Shown here piece after piece: positions 7,135 to 14,518 of a stretch of 23,758 nucleotides of DNA. The translations under genes were made by a program, and so were the position numbers. The first letter of the stretch is position 1; every line of letters starts with the position of its first letter. The stretch lies in the IMG/VR virus record IMGVR_UViG_3300037042_001945, positions 1 through 23,758 of that record; one strand, written 5' to 3'. This DNA comes from a virus. Below the pieces are notes generated by a model. The model ran no database searches. It saw only the letters and a program-made list of their open reading frames with translations, and was not told where the DNA came from.

Positions 7135-7576
7135 CAATCCCTCCTGTACCCCCACTAGGTGCAACGGCTCTTAGCTGCATCAGTATGTTCATCGCCTTCT
7201 CCCGGTCTCGCACGAACCCAGTCCTGCCATGTACCGAGGTCATGCACTCACCAAAGTTGTATAAGGAGCCTGTAATGGCATCCATGAAGTACACCCCCGT
7301 ATGTGTGTCCACCAAAGCAAACGCACGGCCATCGGCCACGAACAGGTCGCGGTCTTCCATCCACTTCTTCTTGCTGTCTATGCTTACCAACGCGCTGTAG
7401 CACTCCTTGGTTGCCGCGCACTCCGCGTCGCTTGCCTTGCTGATGCGATACACGCGAGTCCCTGATTTCACTATCGACAACTCCCGACGCAAGCGTCGGA
7501 TCTCGGTGATCGCTTCCTCGTAGTGCTCGGTCGGCGTTGCCGCGAGTCGCGTCATGATGTCAGTTTTCTTTTTCAC
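7118..7576 (-). CDS. Hypothetical protein
   Basis: This 152-residue protein starts at GTG 7576, seven bases after GGAG; an ATG seven codons in is an alternative. An N-terminal helix (about 15-40, EAITEIRRLRRELSIV) is followed by a mixed region with strands such as LFVADGRAFALVDT and VYFMDAITGSLYNFG, and a Gly-rich tail. No recognised family. The start overlaps the tiny gene upstream as GTGA, suggesting coupled translation. Confidence 0.6.
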   Translation of the reverse strand: MKKKTDIMTRLAATPTEHYEEAITEIRRLRRELSIVKSGTRVYRISKASDAECAATKECYSALVSIDSKKKWMEDRDLFVADGRAFALVDTHTGVYFMDAITGSLYNFGECMTSVHGRTGFVRDREKAMNILMQLRAVAPSGGTGGIDDADV

Positions 7577-7674
7577 GGGCTTACTCCTTCGTTAAGTTCA
7601 TCTTCTACTACATCTTCCCAATACTCGGCTTCCGCCCAGTCATCCTGTGGCGTGCACCACCCAAAACACATCAT
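7573..7674 (-). CDS. Tiny acidic ORF, 33 residues
   Basis: The frame starts at ATG 7674 (or 7671) about ten bases after GGAAGG, and its stop overlaps the next gene's GTG start as GTGA. The product is acidic (DDWAEAEYWEDVVEDELNEG). It overlaps the 3' end of the upstream gene by 35 bases. It fills what would otherwise be the only gap in this tightly packed run, and the coupled stop/start supports translation. No function can be assigned. Confidence 0.45.
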   Translation of the reverse strand: MMCFGWCTPQDDWAEAEYWEDVVEDELNEGVSP

Positions 7675-7861
7675 CGCTTATTCGCCTTCCTACAATCGCA
7701 TCATGGAACCCCACCGGGGCTGTAAGCAACACAGCGAGGTGTTCCCTAATACCCAATGGCACATCATCTATCCCCGCGTACACGGTGTACGGCTCGTGTA
7801 GCTCGAATGGGGAAACTACACCCCACCCTTCAGGGCATCGCTCTACCCTTGCCATGCTCAT
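7640..7861 (-). CDS. Small hypothetical protein
   Basis: This is a 73-residue protein, read from ATG 7861 because GGGGAG lies seven bases upstream; a GTG at 7897 is less well placed. It has hydrophobic strands (YTVYAGIDDVPLGI and HLAVLLTAPVGFHDAIV) and no known motif. The upstream 40 bases look like a partial copy of the preceding gene's end plus ribosome binding site (GGAACTGGTGA followed by GGAG or GGGGAG occurs twice), so the start region may have arisen by a small duplication. Confidence 0.5.
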   Translation of the reverse strand: MSMARVERCPEGWGVVSPFELHEPYTVYAGIDDVPLGIREHLAVLLTAPVGFHDAIVGRRISDDVFWVVHATG

Positions 7862-7915
7862 ATATAAACTCCCCATCACCAGTTCCAATCGCTGCACTCA
7901 TGTGCCAACTCCTCC

Positions 7916-8779
7916 TCACCAGTTCCACTTATCAAGAATAGTGTCCACCTGAGACTTAACATCAGAGCGTACTCCTTCGTCCTTACGCAGGTCATCAGCA
8001 GTAACACCTAACAACGCCCTCTGTACCTCGCTTCGCGCGGTTTCAAGCTGAGGGTCGCCAGTCACATTAAGCACCCTCAACATGTCACATACTTCAAGGG
8101 CATTTTCCACCAGTGTATCACGGAAGATCTTGCTCTTGCCACCAACATCTGACCCCAAGCGGTCGCTCATCTTATCCAGTACGACCTTGAGCCGCCCCCA
8201 CAAGTCCTGATTAACTTCCTCCACGCGTTTGGCGTAGTCCTTGGCGTATTGCTCCTCCAGCTCCTTGCGGATGTCTTCGGCGATGTCCACTCGGAAGTCC
8301 CCTACCTCGGGCACGGGCATGAACGAGTAGCTGATGCTGAACTTGCTCGCTACCTCCGCTTCGGACGGGTACTCGCTTCGGTCGAACATACTGCCCAGCT
8401 TGAACGCTTGCGCGGAGATGAGCGTCGGGTACATGTGCACGAAGTCCACTACCATAGCGTCGAACTGCACCTTATGGGCATCGACAGCGGCCTTGAAGTC
8501 GAAGAACTGCTTGGTAGTGACGAGCCGCAGGCCAGAGTCAGACCACGGCAAGGTGGTACGCGTCAGCCAGTTACGAATCTCCGCCGCGTACTTATTGACC
8601 GCCGTCAAACGAGGGTCATCCGCCAGCAGGTTCTTCTGCACCTGCGCCGCTCGCTTACTCGCGCTCTTCGCGTTAGTCAGCTCCTCGCTCTCCTTCTTGG
8701 CTACCTTCTTGGCCGACCAGCAAGAGATGCTTACGGAAGCGAGCATCGCGGATGTTGCAATAGATGGTGTTTGGTTCAT
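7916..8779 (-). CDS. Conserved phage protein of vWA-MoxR neighbourhoods (DUF3150-like, tentative)
   Basis: This is a 287-residue protein. The ATG at 8779 follows AGGAG with seven-base spacing; the much longer open frame upstream reads the Gly-rich gene out of frame. The N-terminus has a short hydrophobic stretch (MLASVSISCW) leading into a Lys-rich helix, then conserved-looking segments TTLPWSDSGLRL and KLGSMFDRSEYPSEAEV, a PVPEVGDFRVDI strand and a long C-terminal helix (about 175-287). The layout resembles proteins I recall beside phage MoxR ATPases and vWA proteins, some labelled DUF3150; that label is tentative. It may be a partner or substrate adaptor of the AAA/vWA pair at 11-13.5 kb. 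Confidence 0.6.
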   Translation of the reverse strand: MNQTPSIATSAMLASVSISCWSAKKVAKKESEELTNAKSASKRAAQVQKNLLADDPRLTAVNKYAAEIRNWLTRTTLPWSDSGLRLVTTKQFFDFKAAVDAHKVQFDAMVVDFVHMYPTLISAQAFKLGSMFDRSEYPSEAEVASKFSISYSFMPVPEVGDFRVDIAEDIRKELEEQYAKDYAKRVEEVNQDLWGRLKVVLDKMSDRLGSDVGGKSKIFRDTLVENALEVCDMLRVLNVTGDPQLETARSEVQRALLGVTADDLRKDEGVRSDVKSQVDTILDKWNW

Positions 8780-8780
8780 T

Positions 8781-9095
8781 TCATTTCTCCTTGGTCTGTA
8801 TACACATAAGCTGGCACACCAGCATGAGCGGGTTGGTGTCGATGAATGTGGCGGTAACGCTTGGGTGCTCTCTGGTGCCGGTGCTGCTGCAATCACCGTC
8901 GCCATATCCGTCGCCATATCCGTCGCCGTCGCCGCGGCTGTCGCCGAGGCCGTAGCCGATGTTGGAGCCGTAGAGGATGCCGCCGCCGCCCCTACCGTCG
9001 CCCCTACCGTTGCCGTAGTCGTAGACGTAGTCGTAGCCGTAGCCGTCGCCGTAGCCGCCGTTACCGCCGCTGCCCATACCCGCTGACTTAAGCAC
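8781..9095 (-). CDS. Gly/Tyr/Asp-rich low-complexity protein
   Basis: This is a 104-residue protein starting at GTG 9095, seven bases after AGGAG. Residues 8-70 are almost only Gly, Asp, Tyr, Asn and Arg, with irregular GYGDG repeats. They are encoded by simple triplet-like repeats that also leave other frames open. The C-terminal 35 residues are ordinary (VTATFIDTNPLMLVCQLM). It ends directly in the ribosome binding site of the next gene. The low-complexity part may be flexible, able to self-associate or surface-binding; no enzyme motif is present. An alternative Ala/Thr-rich frame has a poorer start spacing. Confidence 0.55.
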   Translation of the reverse strand: MLKSAGMGSGGNGGYGDGYGYDYVYDYGNGRGDGRGGGGILYGSNIGYGLGDSRGDGDGYGDGYGDGDCSSTGTREHPSVTATFIDTNPLMLVCQLMCIQTKEK

Positions 9096-9096
9096 C

Positions 9097-9345
9097 TCAT
9101 TTCTCCTTGCACTTGATGCGCATGATGACGGCGTGCCATGCCACCTCCACTAACCCCGATGGGTCGCGCACCGTATCCTTCGTCGGGCCGCGCAGGGCAA
9201 TCTCCCCTAGGCCAGAGGTTGTACCCCATACTCGGATGCAGTCCGCGTCGTTGATGCGGATGTACTTATTCCCGTCCTCGCTCGTTGTCTCAGACACTTC
9301 GCCCATATAGACGAATCCGTTGGTGATAACTACGATCTCTTTCAT
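9097..9345 (-). CDS. Conserved small phage protein (MKEIVVITNGF family)
   Basis: This is an 82-residue protein starting at ATG 9345, seven bases after AGGAG. It is mostly beta: an N-terminal strand (IVVITNGFVYMGEV), then IRINDADCIRVWGTTSGLGE, IALRGPTKDT and a C-terminal WHAVIMRIKC. I recognise this pattern from many phage genomes, where it is always hypothetical; the WGTT-GLGE-GPT core is its hallmark. The start overlaps the upstream stop as ATGA. Confidence 0.7.
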   Translation of the reverse strand: MKEIVVITNGFVYMGEVSETTSEDGNKYIRINDADCIRVWGTTSGLGEIALRGPTKDTVRDPSGLVEVAWHAVIMRIKCKEK

Positions 9346-9521
9346 GCTTCTTCTCCTTGGGTAATGGCTGCTGTGAGTTCGTTGATAGTTAGCATATGTG
9401 CTTTCCAATCATGGTCGTATGGGCTTCCCCGTTCGTATGCTTGCAGGCTGCCCTCCAGATCCGCAAGGGCATATTTCGCTACTTGCAGTAGTTCTTCATA
9501 CTTGTCTTCGATCGTTTTCAT
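9342..9521 (-). CDS. Small helical hypothetical protein
   Basis: This 59-residue protein was found by hand translation. The ATG at 9521 follows AGGAGAAGAAGC, the same ribosome-binding sequence used by its neighbours, and overlaps the upstream stop as ATGA; its own stop overlaps the next start the same way. It is almost wholly helical (YEELLQVAKYALADLEGSL, LTINELTAAI). No domain recognised. The double coupling makes it very likely to be a real gene. Confidence 0.7.
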   Translation of the reverse strand: MKTIEDKYEELLQVAKYALADLEGSLQAYERGSPYDHDWKAHMLTINELTAAITQGEEA

Positions 9522-9961
9522 GCTTCTTCTCCTTCGCTCAGTAAAAAGTCTATAGGACTCACGCTATTGTCGGTGTTCACGCTACAGCGTATGCGTCGCT
9601 CCACATACAGCTCGTCACACATCGAGATGATGGCGTTCTGCGGGTATGCGGGGTGCTCCCCGTCATCATGGTCTGTCTCCACGTCCTCGGCGTCATCGCC
9701 GACCATAACGACAGCCCAAGCGAACCCTTGATCTCCGGCATTGCCTAGGAGCGCGACATGGTTACGGACCCCCTCGTACTCTGGATACCACTTAACGCCT
9801 ATGAACTCCCCGACGATGTGGGGCATCGCCGAGTCCACATACTTGAGCTCGTTGAGCGCATCCCCAATCTCAGGGATGAGCCGTTGTACGGCGATGAATT
9901 CCTTAGCGATCTCCCTGCTAGGGAAGCGAATCATGTATGTCACATTGCTTCTATATCCCAT
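9518..9961 (-). CDS. Hypothetical phage protein with MGYRSNV start
   Basis: This is a 147-residue protein. Two adjacent ATGs occur; the second (9961) has the seven-base spacing from AGGAG used by nearby genes. The N-terminus MGYRSNVTYMIRF is a familiar opening of small phage proteins of unknown function. The rest alternates helix and strand (IGVKWYPEYEGV, GFAWAVVMVGDDAEDV), with an acidic loop near residues 100-110 and two Cys near the C-terminus. No catalytic signature. It overlaps both neighbours by a few bases. Confidence 0.65.
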   Translation of the reverse strand: MGYRSNVTYMIRFPSREIAKEFIAVQRLIPEIGDALNELKYVDSAMPHIVGEFIGVKWYPEYEGVRNHVALLGNAGDQGFAWAVVMVGDDAEDVETDHDDGEHPAYPQNAIISMCDELYVERRIRCSVNTDNSVSPIDFLLSEGEEA

Positions 9962-10602
9962 CATTCTTCTCCTTCGGTTTCAAAAGTCACATCGTTGGCG
10001 TCGCAGTATTCGGCGAACGCCTCCTCACTACTGAGGTATTCGTACTCCTCATCCAACATCTCTAAAATAGTCGTCGAGAAGTCGTTGGCCTTCTCCAGCA
10101 CCATCTCCTCTATCTCGTCGAGTACGGCCTCCCCTCCGACAGCGTCCAGTACGTGCACCACACCCGCACCAGCGAACACCCCTGTACCTACAACCCCATC
10201 CTCATCTAGCCTCGCGCCGTAGTCCCCCACTCGCATCGTGGTGTTGCGGTATCCATAGCGGGAGATGCTCAGCACGCTATCCACCCATCCATCCTTCACG
10301 AGTTCCAACATTACGAACCACTTAGGATCGGCTTCCAACCCATGCGCCTTGGCGAACTTGAGCACATCCACCTCTCCCTCCCAGCTTGCGTCCCTGCTGT
10401 GCAGGTCGAAGCTAATGTTCTCAACCTCGAACCCGAGTGCCTCGCCGTCCCCCATAGCCAGCTCGTACACCGAGTCCCACCAGTCGTAGTCGAGCGAGTG
10501 TTCAACCCACTTCCAGTATTCCTTGTCGAACCGTTTGGGGTCACTCAGCTTCAGTTCGCTTGCGCTCAGTTCGTTCATCACACACCCTCTCTCATCGTTC
10601 AT
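9961..10602 (-). CDS. Conserved acidic phage protein (LDEEYEYLSSEEA family)
   Basis: This is a 213-residue acidic protein. It is read from ATG 10602, which shares a base with the upstream stop; an equally good start lies nine codons later at 10575, because the start and ribosome binding site are tandemly duplicated. The features WWDSVYELAMGDGEALGFEVENISF, WEGEV and the C-terminal EEYEYLSSEEAFAEYC resemble a widespread phage family (WYEYVYED...FSGFWSQGDGASF...YLTSDEA) that I recall as uncharacterised, or loosely annotated as antitoxin-like. That annotation is weak. The high acidity could suit a DNA-mimic or inhibitor role, which is speculation. Confidence 0.65.
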   Translation of the reverse strand: MNDERGCVMNELSASELKLSDPKRFDKEYWKWVEHSLDYDWWDSVYELAMGDGEALGFEVENISFDLHSRDASWEGEVDVLKFAKAHGLEADPKWFVMLELVKDGWVDSVLSISRYGYRNTTMRVGDYGARLDEDGVVGTGVFAGAGVVHVLDAVGGEAVLDEIEEMVLEKANDFSTTILEMLDEEYEYLSSEEAFAEYCDANDVTFETEGEE

Positions 10603-10622
10603 CACACACCCCCTCTCATGTT
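10564..10622 (-). repeat. Tandem duplication of a start region
   Basis: On the - strand, a unit of about 27 bases containing GAGAGGG, GTGTGTG and ATGAACGA occurs twice in a row, spanning the upstream stop and the start of the acidic protein gene. It doubles the ribosome binding site and start codon in frame. Confidence 0.65.
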
Positions 10623-10958
10623 CTTCCACAGCTCAGGGCTGACTATATTTGCCGCGTCGGAGGTCTTGTCCGCTTCCAAGCCAGCGCGTACTGCATCGCG
10701 CCAATCCCTAAGTTCATCGGGTGACAGCATCGCGGCATCGTATAGCGGGACACTCGTCGGGTGCAGGGATACGCTGGGTACTTCATACGCTTGGATGTGC
10801 GCGAACTTCTCGCGTACTGCGTATCCCTCAATGTCGTACTTCAACGCCTCGGTCAGCAGTACCTGCAACTGGTGCGCCTTCGCCAGAGGCAGAAGTAACG
10901 ACAGGTTCCACGACAGCTGCACGATGCCGAGGGGTTGGGTTTGTAGTTTCGATTTCAT
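10602..10958 (-). CDS. Hypothetical protein, first gene after a regulatory cassette
   Basis: This is a 118-residue protein; the ATG at 10958 follows GAGAGG with six-base spacing. A mainly helical N-terminal half (LSWNLSLLLPLAKAHQLQVLLTEAL) is followed by SVSLHPTSVPLYDAAMLSPDELRDW. No domain recognised. The gene stands behind the 16-bp palindrome at 10980 and a GTGAAC-type site at 11016, so it is probably the head of a sub-operon running left through the small genes. Confidence 0.6.
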   Translation of the reverse strand: MKSKLQTQPLGIVQLSWNLSLLLPLAKAHQLQVLLTEALKYDIEGYAVREKFAHIQAYEVPSVSLHPTSVPLYDAAMLSPDELRDWRDAVRAGLEADKTSDAANIVSPELWKNMRGGV

Positions 10959-10979
10959 GGTGTGCCTCTCATGTGTTGT

Positions 10980-10995
10980 GAGTCTAATTAGACTC
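10980..10995. promoter_or_regulatory. 16-bp palindrome GAGTCTAATTAGACTC, copy 1
   Basis: Perfect palindrome 22 bases before the start codon at 10958. It is identical to five other copies in the window. Confidence 0.75.
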
Positions 10996-11015
10996 GGGTT
11001 GGTTTGGTTTGGCTT

Positions 11016-11030
11016 GTGAACTCGGTTCAC
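11016..11030. promoter_or_regulatory. GTGAAC-N3-GTTCAC site
   Basis: Inverted repeat GTGAACTCGGTTCAC, 20 bases upstream of palindrome copy 1 and just after the end of the vWA gene. It is one of ten related sites. Confidence 0.65.
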
Positions 11031-11067
11031 ATGGATTGGTTTGGTTTGGCTTGTGTCGGACTGTTCC

Positions 11068-12282
11068 CTAGTCCATCACGCGGATAGTCTTACCGAACGG
11101 CGCGACGATGTCCTCCGTCATACCGAACAGCACGGGATACGGCGGTACGGGAGGGGTGGCCCAGCATCCATCGGTGAGACATACGACACAGGCAGGGGTG
11201 ACACGCCGCTCGATCACCCACTCGAACACGCACGACAGATCAGTACCGCCGCCATCCTTCGGCTTCAATGCGGATGCCATACCCTCGTACTGCCCTTTGG
11301 TGAACACCTGCTCGCCCACCACGCTAGTGCCCCACCATATGAGGTGTACCTTATCTGGCGATACCTGCTCGCATATGCCTACCATCTCGCTCACCATCGC
11401 CAGCAGTTCCTTCCCCCCGATACTTCCCGAGGTGTCGATTGCCACGACGATGTCACCGACAGACTCGCTATAGGTGGACGGCAGGTACATATCCCTCGAC
11501 ATACCACGGCGTGAGGGTCTCGCCCATGTGGACTCATCTCTCCCACTCGTGACGCTGGTGATGAACTCCCGCAGTTGCTCGCGCCAGTTGACCTGAGGTC
11601 GAAGCAGCTCATCCAGCGCAGAAGAGCCAGTACCCTTCCCTTCTCCGATCTTCTTTCGAATGATCTCTCCTTGGCGGATGGCTTGGTCTAAGGCTTCCTC
11701 GCGACGCTTACCTTCCTCGCTACCCTCCTCGGCCTCCTCCCATCCATGCCCGTCCATCGGCTCGCCTCCTTCCCCCTCGCTCGGCTCGCCTCCTTCCCCC
11801 TCGCCCTCGCCTCCTTCCCCCTTACCCTTGCCTTTGCCTCCCCCCTTGTCTAGCAGGTCGAACACTTGCTTCGTGTTCATGCCCTTGAACATCGGGTCAA
11901 TCAGGGCGGAGTCGGGGAGCTGCGTGATGCGGTGCGGGGTGTCTAGCTCCTCAATAATGTTATTAACGACATAGTCAGCCGCCATATTCGCCTTCTTGGG
12001 GCTGATGTCCCACAGCTTCTTCCACATCGGAAGCTGCTTCAACGCCTTGTGCATATTCTCGTGCACGATAACCGCGTTGAGCTGGGGTTCCGTTAGGGTC
12101 TCTATGAACGCTCGTCCATAGGTCACATCCCACCCGTTCGTGTATGCCGTCGGGCATCGACGGGCATCGTCCTCCACCTTTACCGCACCACACATAATCA
12201 CCCCAGACAGCAGGCAGAATTCAGGGCTACGCATAAGCTGCACATGCGCCCGTTGTACTCGTCTCTCTACGCTCAGTTTCAT
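11068..12282 (-). CDS. vWA-like putative metallopeptidase (DUF2201 type)
   Basis: This is a 404-residue protein. An N-terminal domain carries HENMH at 74-78, the HEXXH zinc-protease signature, followed by NMAADYVVNN (about 99-108), which resembles the third-ligand helix of this family. A highly charged Gly/Glu/Lys linker spans about 146-195. The C-terminal vWA-like domain has the metal-dependent adhesion motif DTSGS at 283-287, then GGGTD. This two-domain order is that of the DUF2201 putative metallopeptidases, which usually pair with MoxR AAA ATPases. The MoxR gene lies just upstream here, separated by one small gene. The start ATG follows AAAGGAACGACC, part of the repeated cassette. The substrate is unknown; a role in assembling or remodelling a protein complex is inferred. 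Confidence 0.9.
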   Translation of the reverse strand: MKLSVERRVQRAHVQLMRSPEFCLLSGVIMCGAVKVEDDARRCPTAYTNGWDVTYGRAFIETLTEPQLNAVIVHENMHKALKQLPMWKKLWDISPKKANMAADYVVNNIIEELDTPHRITQLPDSALIDPMFKGMNTKQVFDLLDKGGGKGKGKGEGGEGEGEGGEPSEGEGGEPMDGHGWEEAEEGSEEGKRREEALDQAIRQGEIIRKKIGEGKGTGSSALDELLRPQVNWREQLREFITSVTSGRDESTWARPSRRGMSRDMYLPSTYSESVGDIVVAIDTSGSIGGKELLAMVSEMVGICEQVSPDKVHLIWWGTSVVGEQVFTKGQYEGMASALKPKDGGGTDLSCVFEWVIERRVTPACVVCLTDGCWATPPVPPYPVLFGMTEDIVAPFGKTIRVMD

Positions 12283-12302
12283 GGTCGTTCCTTTCGTGTG
12301 TT

Positions 12303-12318
12303 GAGTCTAATTAGACTC
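12303..12318. promoter_or_regulatory. 16-bp palindrome GAGTCTAATTAGACTC, copy 2
   Basis: Perfect palindrome 21 bases before the vWA gene start, between it and the small gene upstream. Confidence 0.75.
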
Positions 12319-12324
12319 GGGGTT

Positions 12325-12483
12325 TCACTTGCCGGGGACTACGCCGTAGGGAATCAACCCTGCACCTCGTGCTATACGCACGGCGGATACTGGGTCTTTG
12401 GCGATCACGGGCAGGCTTGTCTTGATTCGTGAGTGCAGGCTCAGTTGGCACAGCACAAAATACTTTCGCTTGGGCATGGGCAT
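12325..12483 (-). CDS. Small basic hypothetical protein
   Basis: This is a 52-residue protein starting at ATG 12483 behind GAGGAGAGGAGACACC. It begins MPMPKRKYFVLCQL and ends GAGLIPYGVVPGK, with a short helical centre (DPVSAVRIARGAG). It is basic and compact and may fold as a single beta-alpha unit. It lies between the MoxR and vWA genes and is presumably made with them. No family recognised. Confidence 0.6.
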   Translation of the reverse strand: MPMPKRKYFVLCQLSLHSRIKTSLPVIAKDPVSAVRIARGAGLIPYGVVPGK

Positions 12484-12497
12484 GGTGTCTCCTCTCC

Positions 12498-13556
12498 TCA
12501 ATAAAGCCATGCGTTATTCAGGGCATACGCCGTAAATTTCGAGTTGGTGACGATCAACGCCGCCTTACTTCCCTTCATCGCTTGCGACACGAACAGGGAC
12601 TGCACCTCGGGGCGAAGCCGCGTCATGTAGTCCAGCCACCCGTTGACCGTGGTTTTATCCACGCGGGTTACTGCATCCAGTACAAGTATGGTCTGCGCTA
12701 CGGCATCGTCCGGTACAGGGCAGGTGTCAGGGTACGCAGTAACCCGCGCCCAGTCAGGCAGCGCATCGCCGACCGCAAAGAACGCCTGCATATCCCGTGC
12801 CGCTGACTCCCCCACAGTACCGGCAAGGGCCGCGATGAACGAACTGGGCGACAGCAAGTGCCGTTGCTTAGATATGTGGCTTGCCTTCTCCAGACTACGA
12901 GGGCAGACATACGCACCCTGCACCCTACGCGGGTTGTACGGGTACGGGTTGTCCATCATCTCCTTCTCTGGTGTCATGGTGTACGAATCCATGCAGTGCG
13001 GGTACTTACCCACCCACGCCAGCACAGACGCATCCCACCCAGCTCCCGTACCGTACGCCACCATCTCATCGGCGTTAGGTTTGGCCACCTCCACCACGCA
13101 CATCCGGCTTCGTGCGTGTCCTGCGATGGTGTCCCCTACCCCGTCACTTGAGAGGTTGGTTGTGGCGAACACCCGCGTGTCAGGGTGTAGGTGGAAGTTG
13201 CCGAGCCGCTTCTCTCCGTTGGACATGGGCAGTAGGGTGTTCTGCACCGGCCTAGGGGCTTTGCCGATCTCGTCCATCATGATGAGCATGGGGCGATCAT
13301 TCACGAACATAGCGTTCGGGGTGAAGGCGTACTTACCGCCCGACACCACGGGTATCTGCAAGTCACCTACATCCAACAGAGCGCAGTCGAGGTAGAGGCA
13401 CTCGTAGTCCGCGAACTGCGGGGATGCCTTGAGCGAATGAAACACGCTCGACTTGCCGATGCCTGGCTCGCCTTGCCCAAGGATGGTTACATCCCGTCCA
13501 ACGGTACTGATTAAGGTTTCAAATTCCTTTAGGGATACTTGAGTGTGCGTGTTCAT
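12498..13556 (-). CDS. MoxR-type AAA+ ATPase
   Basis: This is a 352-residue protein starting at ATG 13556, six bases after AAAGGA; five upstream codons in frame belong to the leader. Walker A is GEPGIGKS (29-36), Walker B is LIMMDEI (about 91-97) and sensor 1 is ATTN (about 127-130), each in the spacing of MoxR/CobS-like AAA+ proteins. MoxR ATPases act as chaperone-like motors together with vWA proteins, often for metal-centre insertion or complex maturation; the vWA partner is two genes downstream. The phage role is not known. The C-terminal third is helical with no added domain. Confidence 0.92.
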   Translation of the reverse strand: MNTHTQVSLKEFETLISTVGRDVTILGQGEPGIGKSSVFHSLKASPQFADYECLYLDCALLDVGDLQIPVVSGGKYAFTPNAMFVNDRPMLIMMDEIGKAPRPVQNTLLPMSNGEKRLGNFHLHPDTRVFATTNLSSDGVGDTIAGHARSRMCVVEVAKPNADEMVAYGTGAGWDASVLAWVGKYPHCMDSYTMTPEKEMMDNPYPYNPRRVQGAYVCPRSLEKASHISKQRHLLSPSSFIAALAGTVGESAARDMQAFFAVGDALPDWARVTAYPDTCPVPDDAVAQTILVLDAVTRVDKTTVNGWLDYMTRLRPEVQSLFVSQAMKGSKAALIVTNSKFTAYALNNAWLY

Positions 13557-13576
13557 GGTCGTTCCTTTCATGTGAT

Positions 13577-13592
13577 GAGTCTAATTAGACTC
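13577..13592. promoter_or_regulatory. 16-bp palindrome GAGTCTAATTAGACTC, copy 3
   Basis: Perfect palindrome 21 bases before the MoxR ATPase start. Confidence 0.75.
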
Positions 13593-13605
13593 GGGGTTGG
13601 TTTGG

Positions 13606-14460
13606 TTACTTGTTGATGAGTTCCATGTGCTTGTGCACCGTGCCCACGGGTAGGGGTTCGAGGTAGTACGCACCGGTCAGGGTGTACGCTACATCCTGCA
13701 CCCGCTTAACAAACTTCTCGTAGTTCAGACGGTAGCGCATCTCGCCGAAGCGGTGCACCCACCCCGACTCCATCGCGTTCGATATGATGCTCGTCCAGTT
13801 TTCGGGGGTGGTTAGGGTATCCATAGTGTTCATGGTGATGTACGCGTAGGTCTCGTGCGGCTTCATCGCGTCGCGTGCCTCTCTCGACAGCCCCTCCGCC
13901 TCGATCATCGCGGCGAACGCCCGAGCGTACTCAAGCAAGGGTTTGATAGCCGCCCGAGGTGCAGCGGCTTTCTTCCTGTCCACCTTCTTTACACCCACAG
14001 GGGGCACGGTAGCCCGTGCCACGCGGTTTGGGTTTGGGCTTATTTCGAGGGGTGTTAGTCCAGCAGGGTATGTGCCATCGGCATCGCTTACCAGCTCCAT
14101 CCCCGCGAGGCTGGTGCAGCGCACCCCGTACGGCAAGAAGCAGTTGGCGAAGTCCCGTGTGCTCATCGAGCCGTATGTAGTGTCCACCACGATCTTCCCG
14201 TCCGCGTGGAATGTCACCACACCTGTTCTATACAGGCGGCATATGTAGCGGTCGCCGTATGTGTCGCCGTATGTGTCGCCGTATGTGTCGCCGCGCCTTA
14301 TCAACGCCATAACGGCGTGGTTCTTGCGGTCTCGCCGCAAGGGCACGCCCGCCGCGTCCTTGCTATACCCCCTGATAGGGGATGTCGCGTTGTAATACGC
14401 CTCGCAGTCGGCGTACGAGCGCAGCACGGGGAAGGTGCGTGTGTTGAGTTGTCCGAACAT
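13606..14460 (-). CDS. Hypothetical protein with GDTY tandem repeat
   Basis: This is a 284-residue protein starting at ATG 14460 in the standard leader (AAAGGAACGACC). Near residues 57-68 the four-residue unit GDTY is repeated three times, encoded by a 12-base tandem repeat at 14251-14293. It is followed by strands YICRLYRTGVVTFHADGKIVV and a TTYGSMSTRDFANCFLP segment. I recall similar segments in uncharacterised phage proteins that open the MoxR/vWA cluster. A basic linker lies near 155-170 (VKKVDRKKAAAPRAAIK), and the C-terminal part is helical. The function is unknown. Repeat copy number could vary between strains. Confidence 0.65.
   Translation of the reverse strand: MFGQLNTRTFPVLRSYADCEAYYNATSPIRGYSKDAAGVPLRRDRKNHAVMALIRRGDTYGDTYGDTYGDRYICRLYRTGVVTFHADGKIVVDTTYGSMSTRDFANCFLPYGVRCTSLAGMELVSDADGTYPAGLTPLEISPNPNRVARATVPPVGVKKVDRKKAAAPRAAIKPLLEYARAFAAMIEAEGLSREARDAMKPHETYAYITMNTMDTLTTPENWTSIISNAMESGWVHRFGEMRYRLNYEKFVKRVQDVAYTLTGAYYLEPLPVGTVHKHMELINK
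14251..14293. repeat. 12-base coding tandem repeat
   Basis: The unit GTCGCCGTATGT, read on the + strand, occurs about three and a half times in a row inside the gene at 13606-14460. It keeps frame because the unit is four codons long. Confidence 0.8.
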
Positions 14461-14480
14461 GGTCGTTCCTTTCATGTGGT

Positions 14481-14496
14481 GAGTCTAATTAGACTC
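14481..14496. promoter_or_regulatory. 16-bp palindrome GAGTCTAATTAGACTC, copy 4
   Basis: Perfect palindrome 21 bases before the start codon at 14460. Confidence 0.75.
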
Positions 14497-14503
14497 AGGT
14501 TTT

Positions 14504-14518
14504 GTGAACTCGGTTCAC
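14504..14518. promoter_or_regulatory. GTGAAC-N3-GTTCAC site
   Basis: Inverted repeat GTGAACTCGGTTCAC, seven bases from palindrome copy 4. The two site types are close neighbours here, as at 10980/11016. Confidence 0.65.

Noticed and set aside
7830-7901. 23-codon ORF after GAGGAGGAG
   Set aside because: It looks like a product of a small duplication of the neighbouring gene end and ribosome binding site; it overlaps the next gene's start and has no protein-like pattern.
8780-9229. N-terminal extension of the 7916-8779 gene to 9229
   Set aside because: The extension reads the Gly-rich gene and its upstream neighbour out of frame as Ala/Thr repeats, while a well-placed ribosome binding site and ATG exist at 8779.
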